Shown here: positions 9,019 to 16,477 of the stretch, one piece after another
Numbering within the stretch: the stretch's first letter is position 1
How the letters are laid out: each line of letters opens with the position of its first letter
DNA from: JAKAWQ01 sp963840545
GTDB lineage: Bacteria; Pseudomonadota; Alphaproteobacteria; Acetobacterales; Acetobacteraceae
Direction: 5' to 3'
DNA: 64,000 nucleotides
NCBI GenBank assembly: GCA_963840545.1
Contig: CAWIZE010000007.1
Location: 111,161-175,160 of the forward strand
Notes under the pieces: model-generated
Databases searched by the model: none
Told to the model about the DNA's origin: nothing
The model's input: only the letters and a program-made list of their open reading frames with translations
Made by a program: the position numbers and the translations under genes

Positions 9019-9555
9019 TCACGGCCTCCGGCCGCTCCGGCGGCCGGCTAAGGGGAAGCTCGAGAGACGCTGCGCCCCGAGCACGAAAACCCGCCCGCCG
9101 TGAGGAAAAAGCGCCTGGATGACAGGCCCCTGCACGTCCTGCCCGCTCCCCGGACGCGCACCGAAGGACGGCAGCAGCACCCGCGCTTCGTCCGCGACGA
9201 AGCAGGGCAGGCCGCCCGCCTCCGGCCGCGGATGGGCCGCGATCTCGCCCCGCGCCCCCGCCGCCGGCCCCTCGCGGAAGACGAGCGGCGGACATCGCCA
9301 TGCCCCGTCCGCGCCGACCCGAACGAAAGGCACCGACGCCGCCATCGCCGCGAACCTGGCGCTCCCCCCGCCCGCGCCGAACAGCAGCACCCGCCGCGGA
9401 CCCCACCGCCGGAGCAGGGCCGCAAGCCGGTCGAGCGCGCCCGGCTCCATCCCGAGGCCGGCCAGCGCCAGCACGCCCTCCCGCGGCCAGAACAACGCAC
9501 CGCCCGGATCGAGCATCAGCCGCTCGGACAACAGATGCACAGGCGCCGGCGTCAT
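9019..9555 (-). CDS. PdeM-like phosphoesterase homologue lacking metal ligands
   Basis: 178-residue protein resembling PdeM, the calcineurin-like endonuclease associated with DNA ligase/repair helicase genes. Similarity is clear at the N-terminus (LDPGGALFWP) and C-terminus (CFVADEARVLLPSFGA, then FPHGGRVFVLG). The metal-binding motifs have decayed: the DLH motif reads GLG (residues 33-35), GDxxHD reads GAGGGS (60-65), GNHD is absent, and GHxHP reads AHPRP. The protein is also shorter than usual. It is most likely a non-catalytic remnant or a repurposed pseudoenzyme. The ATG at 9555 has GGGAGC upstream. No ligase or helicase partners lie nearby. Confidence 0.6.
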   Translation of the reverse strand: MTPAPVHLLSERLMLDPGGALFWPREGVLALAGLGMEPGALDRLAALLRRWGPRRVLLFGAGGGSARFAAMAASVPFVRVGADGAWRCPPLVFREGPAAGARGEIAAHPRPEAGGLPCFVADEARVLLPSFGARPGSGQDVQGPVIQALFPHGGRVFVLGAQRLSSFPLAGRRSGRRP

Positions 9556-9621
9556 CGATCGCGCTCCCAACCAGGGGCTCCGCCCCCGGACCCCGCTCGG
9601 GGGCTCTGCCCCCGGCCCCCG

Positions 9622-9655
9622 GCAAAGGCCGAGCCTTTGCAATCCATTACCTTAA
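9622..9655. repeat. Dispersed hairpin repeat, copy 1
   Basis: An 8-bp stem GCAAAGGC/GCCTTTGC with a three-base loop is followed by AATCCATTACCTTAA. The same 34-bp element, with two changes, occurs at 42004-42037 in the same orientation, also just upstream of a minus-strand gene and next to a run of C-rich intergenic sequence (here 9560-9621). The remaining gap to 9820 shows no gene. Confidence 0.75.
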
Positions 9656-9820
9656 AGGAATTGGGGAGATCCGGGGCCTCACCGCACCGATGAGAAATTT
9701 CGATGACGTTGCCGCCACGCGTCGCGGCCGCTCACGTTTTCGTGATGGAAGCCAGGCGCGGGGAGCCTTGTCCCCATGGGCGTCACCCGATCCGCGGCGA
9801 CGAACGAACGGAGCCCCCTC

Positions 9821-10525
9821 ATGACCCGCTTTCCCGCCGTCCTGCTCGCAGCCGGCACAGCACTCCTTGCCGCCACGGCGCTGGCCGCGCCGATGCGCGA
9901 GCGCGTGCGCGGCACCGTAGCGGTTATCAGCGGCAACACCCTCACCGTGCGCACCATGAGCGGCACGGACGTGCCGGTCGCGCTCACCGGCAGCACCCGC
10001 TACACCGAGGTCCTGAAATCGAACCTCGATCGGGTCGATCCGGGGAGCTACATCGGCACCGCGGCGAAGTCGATCGGCAATGAGCTCGTGGCGCTCGAGG
10101 TCGTCGTCTTCCCGCCCTCGATGCGCGGCGTGGGCGAGGGCCATTACACCTGGGACCGCATTCCTGACACGACGCTCGTTGGCACGGGCCCCGCCGGCCA
10201 CGCGACCACGGCCAGCACCATGACCAACGGCACGGTGAGCACGGCGGCGCCGGCCGGCGGCAGCGTCAACACCACGATGACCAACGGCACGGTCGCGAGC
10301 GCCGGCGCCGCAGGCGGGGCGAAGGAGATCACCGTCACCTACAAGGGCGGCAAGCAGGTGATCATCGTGCCGCCGACCGCGCCGATCGTGACCTTCCGGC
10401 CGGCGAGCATGGACGATGTGAAGGCCGGAGCAAGCGTTTTCGTCAACGCCCTGAAGAACGATGCCGGCACGGTGACCGCGGTCTCCGTCGCCGTGGGCAC
10501 GGACGGCGTCAAGCCGCCCATGTGA
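9821..10525 (+). CDS. Exported protein of unknown function
   Basis: 234 residues with a cleavable signal peptide (residues 1-22, ending TALAAP). The mature part starts with a beta-rich segment (VRGTVAVISGNTLTVRTMSG) resembling the small OB-like DUF5666-type domains. It then has a Thr/Gly linker with the repeat TMTNGTV twice (around residues 130 and 149) and a second beta-rich segment. The ATG at 9821 was chosen for its signal peptide over an ATG 45 bases upstream. It is followed 30 bases later by a cytochrome b and a molybdopterin oxidoreductase, so it may belong to that periplasmic redox system. Confidence 0.7.
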   Translation: MTRFPAVLLAAGTALLAATALAAPMRERVRGTVAVISGNTLTVRTMSGTDVPVALTGSTRYTEVLKSNLDRVDPGSYIGTAAKSIGNELVALEVVVFPPSMRGVGEGHYTWDRIPDTTLVGTGPAGHATTASTMTNGTVSTAAPAGGSVNTTMTNGTVASAGAAGGAKEITVTYKGGKQVIIVPPTAPIVTFRPASMDDVKAGASVFVNALKNDAGTVTAVSVAVGTDGVKPPM

Positions 10526-10555
10526 GCGCTGGCGTCACGAACGGAGGGCAGGGCC

Positions 10556-11176
10556 ATGGAACGATCCCGCGGCGCCGGGCGGCCGGCGCATCCTTTGCCG
10601 GTGCGGGTCATGCACTGGGTGGGTGCTGGCGCGATCATCACCATGATGCTGAGCGGCTGGGCGATCTATGACGCATCGCCCAGCCTGCCCTTCACCTTCC
10701 CCCGCTGGGCAACGCTCGGCGGCTGGCTCGCCGGCGGGATCGCCTGGCACATCAGCGCCATGTGGGTGCTCTTCGCCGACGGGCTCGCCTATCTCGGGTA
10801 CGGGTTTTTTTCCGGGCATTTCCGGCGGGACATCAGGCCGGTGGGGCTGCGCGCGCTCGCGCGCGACGTGGGCGCGGCACTCCGCTTTCGGCTCGATCAT
10901 CGGCTCGGCCACTACAATGCAGTGCAGCGGCTGCTCTATGCGGGCGTCACTCTGGCCGTGTGCGTCGCGGTCGCGACCGGGCTTGCGATCTGGAAGCCGG
11001 TGCAGCTCGGCTGGCTCACGGGTTTTTTCGGGGGCTATCCGGTGGCGCGCGGCATTCATCTCGCGATGATGCTGTGCATCGCGGGATTTCTCGTGGTGCA
11101 TCTGGCGCTGGTGGCGCTCTTCCCGCGCACGCTCGTTTCGATGGTGGCGCCGCTCGAAGCGGAGGATCGGCGATGA
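10556..11176 (+). CDS. Cytochrome b561/b6-type membrane subunit
   Basis: 206-residue integral membrane cytochrome b with four predicted helices. Candidate haem-ligand histidines lie in RVMHWVG, AWHISAMW, GHYNAVQR-proximal (RLGHYN) and HLAMMLC/VVHLAL segments. Such proteins pass electrons between the quinone pool and a periplasmic oxidoreductase. The gene overlaps the following molybdopterin oxidoreductase by ATGA, so the two are translationally coupled and probably form a complex, as MsrP works with MsrQ. This is not MsrQ itself; the thiosulfate-reductase-like cytochrome b group fits best. Confidence 0.8.
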   Translation: MERSRGAGRPAHPLPVRVMHWVGAGAIITMMLSGWAIYDASPSLPFTFPRWATLGGWLAGGIAWHISAMWVLFADGLAYLGYGFFSGHFRRDIRPVGLRALARDVGAALRFRLDHRLGHYNAVQRLLYAGVTLAVCVAVATGLAIWKPVQLGWLTGFFGGYPVARGIHLAMMLCIAGFLVVHLALVALFPRTLVSMVAPLEAEDRR

Positions 11177-11922
11177 TTGTTGATCCGGCGGCGAAGTCGG
11201 CTGACGTCGCACCCGAGCTCGCGCGGTTGAGCCGGCGGAATTTTCTGCGGCACGGGCTCACGCTCGGGAGCCTCGCGCTGCTGACGGGGTGCGACCTCTC
11301 GACGCATTCAGGCATCGATGCCGCGCTCTGGACGATGCTGCGCTTCGATGATCGCGTGCAGGCGGCCCTGTTCAGCCGCACGCGGCTCGCCGAGACCTAT
11401 CCGGCGAGCGCGGTGACGAAGCCATTCCGGTTCAATGCGTACTATCCTATATGGCAAGTGCGGCCGGTGCCGAACAATTGGACCCTCGCGGTCGCGGGGC
11501 GTGTTACGGAAAAAACCTCATGGAGCGTCGCGCGCCTGCGCCGATTGCCGCAGCAGGCGCAGATCACGCGGCATATCTGCATCGAGGGCTGGAGCCAGGT
11601 CGGCCAATGGAGCGGCGTGCCGCTGCACCTCTTCCTGCGCCGGATCGGGGCGGATCTGCGCGCGCGCTACGTTGCGTTCAAATGCTTCGACGGCTATTCG
11701 ACCAGCATCGACATGGCGAGCGCGCTGCATCCGCAGACGATCCTCGCCCTCGATTTCAACTGGCAGCCGCTCACGCCGGAGTGGGGCGCGCCGGTGCGGC
11801 TTCGGATTCCGGTGAAACTCGGATTCAAGAGTGCGAAGAACCTGCAATCGATCGAGGTGACGAACCAGTTCCAGGGCGGCTATTGGGAGAAGCAGGGCTA
11901 CAACTGGTTCTCCGGCGTGTGA
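11173..11922 (+). CDS. Molybdopterin-dependent oxidoreductase (sulfite oxidase/MsrP fold)
   Basis: 249-residue periplasmic enzyme of the sulfite-oxidase fold. It has a twin-arginine signal RRNFLRHGLTLGSLALLTGC that also ends in a lipobox-like LTGC, so it may be exported folded and lipid-anchored. The molybdenum-ligating Cys is in RHICIEGWSQVGQW (about residue 135), followed by FKCFDGYS and the LDFNWQPL region. It pairs with the preceding cytochrome b by a four-base overlap. The substrate may be a sulfoxide, sulfite or similar oxyanion; sequence alone does not decide. Confidence 0.85.
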   Translation: MIVDPAAKSADVAPELARLSRRNFLRHGLTLGSLALLTGCDLSTHSGIDAALWTMLRFDDRVQAALFSRTRLAETYPASAVTKPFRFNAYYPIWQVRPVPNNWTLAVAGRVTEKTSWSVARLRRLPQQAQITRHICIEGWSQVGQWSGVPLHLFLRRIGADLRARYVAFKCFDGYSTSIDMASALHPQTILALDFNWQPLTPEWGAPVRLRIPVKLGFKSAKNLQSIEVTNQFQGGYWEKQGYNWFSGV

Positions 11923-12235
11923 CATGCACGGCCTAGAGGGTGTTATGAACTCAACCGGAGATGACGTCGTCCAGCGATCGAGCTTGGATCCGACCCTCCT
12001 GTCTCGACCCAGCTCGGGCATGGGCCGACCGATCAGCCGATGCCGGAAGCGGACGTTGAGCACCGCCCGACGCTCGCAGGTTTGCGCCCATTGGCCACTG
12101 CCGCGGCCTGGTCGGCTCCCTGAAAGCGGACGAGGCGCCTCGGGACCCGACCGGCCGAGTTGGGTGGACAGCGGTCCGTCTGCTTCCAAGTACTTGGTCG
12201 CGGAATGCGGACACCGCTCAGTCGGCAGAGATTGT
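11923..12235. other. Intergenic stretch without a supported gene
   Basis: This 313-base stretch lies between the oxidoreductase and the Ada-type gene. It is less GC-rich than its surroundings and all frames are short or compositionally odd. It follows the point where the Ada-type protein loses its expected glycosylase domain, so it may be the junction of a deletion or insertion. No transposase similarity was recognised. Confidence 0.5.
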
Positions 12236-12862
12236 TCAGCGTTGTCGCTGGTTTGACCGCTCGCTCCCGTCGAGGCGATTGGGTGGCGCTCGCATTGAGC
12301 GCCTGATCTCACTTGGCTGGCGGCGATAGACATCGGCGAAAACGGTGTTGAAACGACGTAGGCTGCCGAAGCCGGAGGCGAGTGCAATTTCCGATATCGG
12401 TAGAGTTGTCGTGTCCAAAAGCCTTTTGGCACGTTGGATACGCGCGGTCCGCGCGACCGCCAACGGGGACGCCCCCCAATGCCGCACGAAGAGGCGGCGC
12501 AGATGACGGCCGGTGACACCCAGTCGCTCCGCGAGTCGATCGACAGAGTTGTCTTCACCGTCGAGCGCGCCCTCCTCGATGATCAAGCGCGCTGCCCGCT
12601 CGACGGTTGCCAGGCTGCCTTTCCAGGCCGGACAGAAGGGCGCCGACTCGGGCCGACAGCGCAGGCATGGGCGGAACCCGGCGGCTTCGGCCGCCGCTGC
12701 ACTCGGCAGAAATTCGATGTTGCGACGGAGAGGTAATCTGACCGGACAGACGCACCGGCAATACACGCCCGTCGTCCGGACGCCAATGAAAAACCTGCCG
12801 TCGAACGCGGGGGCGCGCGCGAGCCAGGCCCTTTCGAACAGCGCTTCCTGCTCCGGGTTCAT
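12236..12862 (-). CDS. Ada-type methyl-sensing AraC regulator, glycosylase domain missing
   Basis: 208 residues. The N-terminal Ada metal-binding domain carries the zinc/methyl-acceptor cysteines in TTGVYCRCVCP (C35, C39) and RPCLRCRPE (C66, C69). An AraC HTH follows (about residues 85-190, with LAERLGVTGRHLRRLF and EIALASGFGSLRRFN). The sequence matches the front half of Ada-AlkA fusion proteins (about 480-500 residues), but the AlkA glycosylase half is absent and the last 18 residues are unrelated. It may be a truncated gene or a stand-alone AdaA-like activator. The ATG at 12862 matches the family start. Confidence 0.75.
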   Translation of the reverse strand: MNPEQEALFERAWLARAPAFDGRFFIGVRTTGVYCRCVCPVRLPLRRNIEFLPSAAAAEAAGFRPCLRCRPESAPFCPAWKGSLATVERAARLIIEEGALDGEDNSVDRLAERLGVTGRHLRRLFVRHWGASPLAVARTARIQRAKRLLDTTTLPISEIALASGFGSLRRFNTVFADVYRRQPSEIRRSMRAPPNRLDGSERSNQRQR

Positions 12863-12972
12863 GGGCAAAGTGTAGCACGGGTGACAGGGTCGAAGAGGAT
12901 GAGGTCCAATTCCGGCGAGACCGATCCCTGTGCGGTCCGCATGGTCGTCGCGCAACCTCCTGCGAGGCTACC

Positions 12973-13986
12973 ATGCGCAATTCCACGGCAATGTCACGTA
13001 CGGAGTGGGCGCTGTTGCTGCTCCTATCCGTGCTTTGGGGCGGTTCATTCTTCTTCTCCAAGGTCGCAGTCACCGCCCTGCCACCCTTGACGATCGTCTT
13101 CTTGCGGTTCTCGGGGGCCGCCCTGCTGGTCTACGCCTACGCTAGGGCACGCTCCATCGCCATCCCGAGCGATATTCGGAGCTGGCTATCGTTCGCGGGC
13201 ATGGGACTGCTCAACAACCTCATCCCCGCCAGCCTGATCGTCTGGGGGCAAACCATGATTCCAAGCGGCCTTGCCTCTGTGATCATCGCTACGACCCCAA
13301 TCTTCTCGATTATAGCGATCCGTTTGACCAGCGCGGATGAACGACTGAGTTTGCCGACGATTTCAGGCATGGCACTCGGGCTGATTGGCGTCTCCGTTCT
13401 GTTTGATCTCGGCGCGAGACATACCGCCGACGCTTCCGCGACAGGGATCATCACATGCCTCGGCGCGGCAGCGTCGTACGGCTGCGCAAACGCTTTCGGA
13501 AAGCGTTTTCGGCGCCTTGGAATTCCACCCGTGGCAGGTGCAATGGGGCAGATGACCACCACCGCGATCATGGCACTTCCGCTCATGTTGGCTGTGGAGA
13601 CACCGTGGAAACTTGCTGTCCCGAGTGCCGCTGTCTGGACCTCAATGGCGGGCTTGGTGGTGCTCTCGACTGCGTTGGGCTATGTGGTCTTCTTCCGAAT
13701 CCTCGCCACCGCCGGAGCCACCAACATCTCCCTCGTAACGTTGTTGATCCCCGTGACCGCCGTTCTGCTCGGCAGCACAATTCTGGGTGAGCGTGTATCG
13801 ACCGACCAGCTAGCGGGGATGTTGCTCATAGCTTTGGGTTTGATCGCAATCGACGGGCGTGTGCTAGCCCGGGCGGGCCGAGTGGCTGGGACAGCCCGGG
13901 CAGCAGCGGCGTCGCGCGACGGAGCCGCTTCAGCGGCGGATTCGGCCAGGGGTAAAAGCGCCAAGAAAGGTGGTCCTGGAACGTGA
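12973..13986 (+). CDS. EamA/DMT family transporter
   Basis: 337-residue drug/metabolite transporter with ten predicted membrane helices in two EamA repeats (about residues 10-140 and 155-290), including WGGSFFFSKVAV and the conserved GLGEV-like segment LLGSTILGERVST. It probably exports a small metabolite; the substrate is unknown. The C-terminal 40 residues are a basic, Ala/Ser-rich cytoplasmic tail. A second, damaged copy lies inverted at 63125-64000, with more than 85 percent visible identity. The start may be 12973 or the Met six codons later. Confidence 0.85.
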   Translation: MRNSTAMSRTEWALLLLLSVLWGGSFFFSKVAVTALPPLTIVFLRFSGAALLVYAYARARSIAIPSDIRSWLSFAGMGLLNNLIPASLIVWGQTMIPSGLASVIIATTPIFSIIAIRLTSADERLSLPTISGMALGLIGVSVLFDLGARHTADASATGIITCLGAAASYGCANAFGKRFRRLGIPPVAGAMGQMTTTAIMALPLMLAVETPWKLAVPSAAVWTSMAGLVVLSTALGYVVFFRILATAGATNISLVTLLIPVTAVLLGSTILGERVSTDQLAGMLLIALGLIAIDGRVLARAGRVAGTARAAAASRDGAASAADSARGKSAKKGGPGT

Positions 13987-14118
13987 CGGCGGCACCGCTC
14001 ACGGCTTTCAGGCAGTGGAACGCATGCAGAAGCGAGAACGAGTGGCCGCCCCAGAGGACATGATTATCCGCTTTCGGGAGCCGGGGCTGGACCGTCGAAC
14101 GTCTGACTTGGGTCGGAA
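13045..14118. repeat. Inverted duplication, intact copy
   Basis: The sequence from about 13045 through the DMT transporter gene and about 130 bases beyond its stop matches the reverse complement of 64000 down to about 63125. The non-coding tail is conserved as well (GGAACGTGACGGCGGCACCG is shared). The copy near the window end lacks about 240 bp present here. Divergence is scattered, so the duplication is not very recent. Confidence 0.85.
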
Positions 14119-14441
14119 GGGGCCGACTGCTAGCCCGACATCTATGTCCGCTGCGCTCAGTACCTCGCCCCGAAGCCGGTAGGCAGCTTCCGATCAACCC
14201 CGGCTTTGAGCCGGATGGCCGGTATCCGGATGGCCTGGCCCGGAAGTGGATCGTCGCAATGCCACCCATCCCGCGTCCCGCCTTTCGTTATCTCGCGTGA
14301 TTCACGCCTTCGGTGGCCCCACCTCCGGCGATCACGCTTTACGCGGGACGCCGATGATCCGAAATCGTCACGCTCCGGGAGGAAAGGCCGGCAGGCATCC
14401 CCGCCGGCCTTCCGGACGATCGGCTGTTCCCTCGGGCGGGA
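13987..14441. other. Intergenic stretch without a supported gene
   Basis: These 455 bases follow the DMT transporter. The first 130 belong to the inverted duplication. No open frame here has recognisable protein similarity or a convincing ribosome site, and I see no tRNA-like cloverleaf. The region ends at the stop of a small exported-protein gene. Confidence 0.5.
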
Positions 14442-14705
14442 TTACTGTCCGCCGCCGGTCATGTTGACCAGGGCCACTGAGCCGTCCAGCGGCCGGACAT
14501 TCGGGTTTTGGCTCAGCCCGACCAACGGCCGCAAACGAACGCCGTTCTGGTAGTCGAGCGAGGACGTCCATCCCGGATTATGGGCCACCACAGTGATAGA
14601 CGCAGTGGGTGGATCACCGGCGACGGGCGCGGCCGCCGGAGAGGCGAGCGCGGCACCGGCCGAAAGCGCGAGAGCGGCAAAGGCGAGAGCAAAAGATTTC
14701 GTCAT
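14442..14705 (-). CDS. Small exported protein of unknown function
   Basis: 87 residues with a clear signal peptide (MTKSFALAFAALALSAGAAL, cleavage near residue 22) and a 60-residue mature part containing VVAHNPGWTSSLDYQNGVRL and a Gly-rich end. AAGGAAC precedes the ATG. It lies downstream of the first ECF sigma/anti-sigma pair on the same strand. Its upstream region holds a sequence resembling that pair's candidate promoter (14755-14783), so it may be an ECF target. No family was recognised. Confidence 0.65.
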   Translation of the reverse strand: MTKSFALAFAALALSAGAALASPAAAPVAGDPPTASITVVAHNPGWTSSLDYQNGVRLRPLVGLSQNPNVRPLDGSVALVNMTGGGQ

Positions 14706-14754
14706 CGTTCTGTTCCTTCTCATCGAACCGGGGCTCTTGCCCGATCTCGATGAT

Positions 14755-14783
14755 GGAGACCTCTCGAGGCGCCGCTTTCTTCC
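14755..14783 (-). promoter_or_regulatory. Candidate ECF-type promoter for the small exported protein
   Basis: Read on the minus strand the site is GGAAGAAA, 15 bases, then GTCTCC, 50 bases before the start codon. It matches in sequence and spacing the site GGATGAAA-N15-GTCCTCC upstream of the ECF sigma gene at 15814-16317. Two occurrences with equal spacing are suggestive only. Confidence 0.4.
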
Positions 14784-14910
14784 ATGCATGCGTGCGCGGC
14801 CTGGGTGCAGGGAAAGGCATGGAACAATTCTCGATCTCGCAATCAAACAAAAAGCGTGTCCGGGATGGCCGAACACGCTCTCGTTTGGGGGACTGAGGGG
14901 AAGGCGGGCT

Positions 14911-15022
14911 AGTGCCTGATCTCAGCGTTGCGGCGCTCGCGGAGCGATCACGAAACGCAGCGTGAATCAGGCACTTGGACAAAGACCTCTGTGCCAGCTT
15001 TCCATGGAAGCTGGCACGAGGC
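14911..15022 (-). repeat. Stop-proximal dispersed repeat, copy A
   Basis: An element of about 112 bp begins directly after the stop codon of the anti-sigma gene. It contains the hairpin GTGCCAGCTT-TCCATGG-AAGCTGGCAC, then TTCACGCTGCGTTTCGTGATCGC, shortened here to its core CGTTTCGTGATCGCT. A homologue in the same relation to its upstream gene lies at 50211-50328, and a fragment (AGTGCCTGATC plus a hairpin) follows the cupin stop at 63051. The hairpin could act as a terminator or mRNA-end stabiliser. Confidence 0.75.
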
Positions 15023-15817
15023 TCAGATGCGCGCGCCCATATCGCTCCGGACCTGGTTGGCGAGGCCGTGCAGCATCTCCATCGGCTCGCTGGTGACGAG
15101 GCTGAAGCCGAGGCCGTTCTGCGCCCAGACATAGCCTTCCGTGTCCGCACCGTGCGTCGGCCGCATCGGGGCGCTCATGTCCCGCTTCTCCATCGGGCGC
15201 ATGAAAAGCGTGATGCGGACCCCGCGCGGACCGTCATAGAGATACATGCCGCCGGGCCCCTGGTCGGTCGCGACGAGCTGGCCGCTGAGCAGATGGAAGC
15301 CGGACCCGGAAAGATCGGGCGGCGTCGCCGGACGGCCGAGCTTGCGCGAAAGCCAGCTCGTAAGCTCGGCCCTCGCGGCGGCGTCATGTGGGGCGGCGTC
15401 ATCCGGGGCGGCGAATTCGCCCCCGGCCGCGAACATGCGATGGACAGAGGCGGCTTCCATGGCGACGGAGGCGACGCCGGTCGGCATGCTCGGGCCGCGG
15501 GCCATCCAGCCGGAGCCGGCGCCGACGGCGAGTGCGACCAGGATGCCGGCGGCGACGCGGGCAGGCCGCCACCGCCGCGCGCGGCGGGCCTCGAGGAGGC
15601 GGGGGATGCCGAGCCGGGCCGGCACGGGCTCCCGCGCCTTCCAGGCGGTCGCCTCGCGCAGCGACGCGCCGACCGCCTGCCAGGCCGCGACCCGCGCCGC
15701 CGCTTCCGGATGCGCCGCGAGATGGCGCTCGACCGCCGGGCGGCGCCCGGCATCGAGGACGCCGTCCACAAAGCCGTGCAGATCGTCGTCCGTGATCGGA
15801 CGTTCCTGGTCCGTCAT
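15023..15817 (-). CDS. Anti-sigma factor, single-pass membrane protein
   Basis: 264 residues. An N-terminal cytoplasmic anti-sigma domain (DDDLHGFVDGVLDAGRRPAVERHL, key pattern LHGFVDG) is followed by a single membrane helix at about residues 93-110 and an extracytoplasmic sensor domain ending with a GFSLVTSEPMEMLHGLANQ segment. It overlaps the sigma gene by ATGA, the standard arrangement in which it sequesters the sigma until an envelope signal arrives. The last segment is similar to the anti-sigma factor at 32174-32983, so the two belong to related ECF groups. Confidence 0.85.
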   Translation of the reverse strand: MTDQERPITDDDLHGFVDGVLDAGRRPAVERHLAAHPEAAARVAAWQAVGASLREATAWKAREPVPARLGIPRLLEARRARRWRPARVAAGILVALAVGAGSGWMARGPSMPTGVASVAMEAASVHRMFAAGGEFAAPDDAAPHDAAARAELTSWLSRKLGRPATPPDLSGSGFHLLSGQLVATDQGPGGMYLYDGPRGVRITLFMRPMEKRDMSAPMRPTHGADTEGYVWAQNGLGFSLVTSEPMEMLHGLANQVRSDMGARI

Positions 15818-16317
15818 TTGACCCTCCGCAGGATCGGCTGAGGCCGCCCTTCCACGAAGTCCCTGAGCCTGTCCCGGGCTCGGCTCAGGCGGGACATCAC
15901 GGTCCCGATCGGCACTCCGAGCATGGCGGCAGCTTCCGCGTATTCAAAGCCCTCGACCGCCACCAGCAGGATGACCTGGCGCTGGTCCGGGGGAAGCCTC
16001 TCGAGGCCGCGCATGATGTCGCGCATTTCGCTGCTCGCCTGTTGGGGCGGCGGCACGGAGACATCGGCCTCGGCGTCCTCGGCCGAGACCTCGGCCCGGA
16101 CCTTCGTCCGCCGCCAGCGATTGACATAGAGGTTGTGCATGATCGCAAAGAGCCAGGGCCGGAGCTGGCCTTCCGAGCGCAGGCTGCCGAGCTTGTCGAG
16201 CGCGCGCACGAGGCAGTCCTGAACCAGGTCGTCCGCGTCGCTGGCATTGCGGAGCAGCGACCAGGCATAGCGGCGGAGCGAGGGGATGTTCTCCTCAAGC
16301 GTTGCGAGTGCTGACAT
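15814..16317 (-). CDS. ECF RNA polymerase sigma factor
   Basis: 167 residues with sigma region 2 (LRRYAWSLLRNASDADDLVQD, key NASDADDLVQD) and region 4 (LLVAVEGFEYAEAAAMLGVP then GTVMSRLSRARDRL). It lacks region 3 and any C-terminal extension, as is typical for short ECF sigmas. It is coupled to its anti-sigma factor by a four-base overlap. The candidate autoregulated promoter at 16346-16375 lies just upstream. Confidence 0.9.
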   Translation of the reverse strand: MSALATLEENIPSLRRYAWSLLRNASDADDLVQDCLVRALDKLGSLRSEGQLRPWLFAIMHNLYVNRWRRTKVRAEVSAEDAEADVSVPPPQQASSEMRDIMRGLERLPPDQRQVILLVAVEGFEYAEAAAMLGVPIGTVMSRLSRARDRLRDFVEGRPQPILRRVK

Positions 16318-16345
16318 GCCTGACCGCCCGGCTCCGGTTTCCCAT

Positions 16346-16375
16346 GGAGGACAATGTTGGGGCGGGATTTCATCC
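16346..16375 (-). promoter_or_regulatory. Candidate autoregulated ECF promoter
   Basis: Read on the minus strand the site is GGATGAAA, 15 bases, then GTCCTCC, about 30 bases upstream of the sigma start codon. The same pattern and spacing appear upstream of the small exported-protein gene (14755-14783). The GAAA-type -35 and GTC-type -10 are compatible with ECF promoters, but the assignment rests on two sites. Confidence 0.4.
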
Positions 16376-16477
16376 GTGCACGAATATGGGGGCTGGTATG
16401 ACGGAGGATCATGGGGCCGGGAGCTGCAAGGCGGCGGCTGCGCGGCGACGGCGCGGCGTTTGCTCGCGACGTTTGTC

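Noticed and set aside
11518..12558. Minus-strand frame of 346 codons across the oxidoreductase end and the Ada-type gene
   Set aside because: It overlaps two well-supported genes in other frames and its translation shows no recognisable domain.
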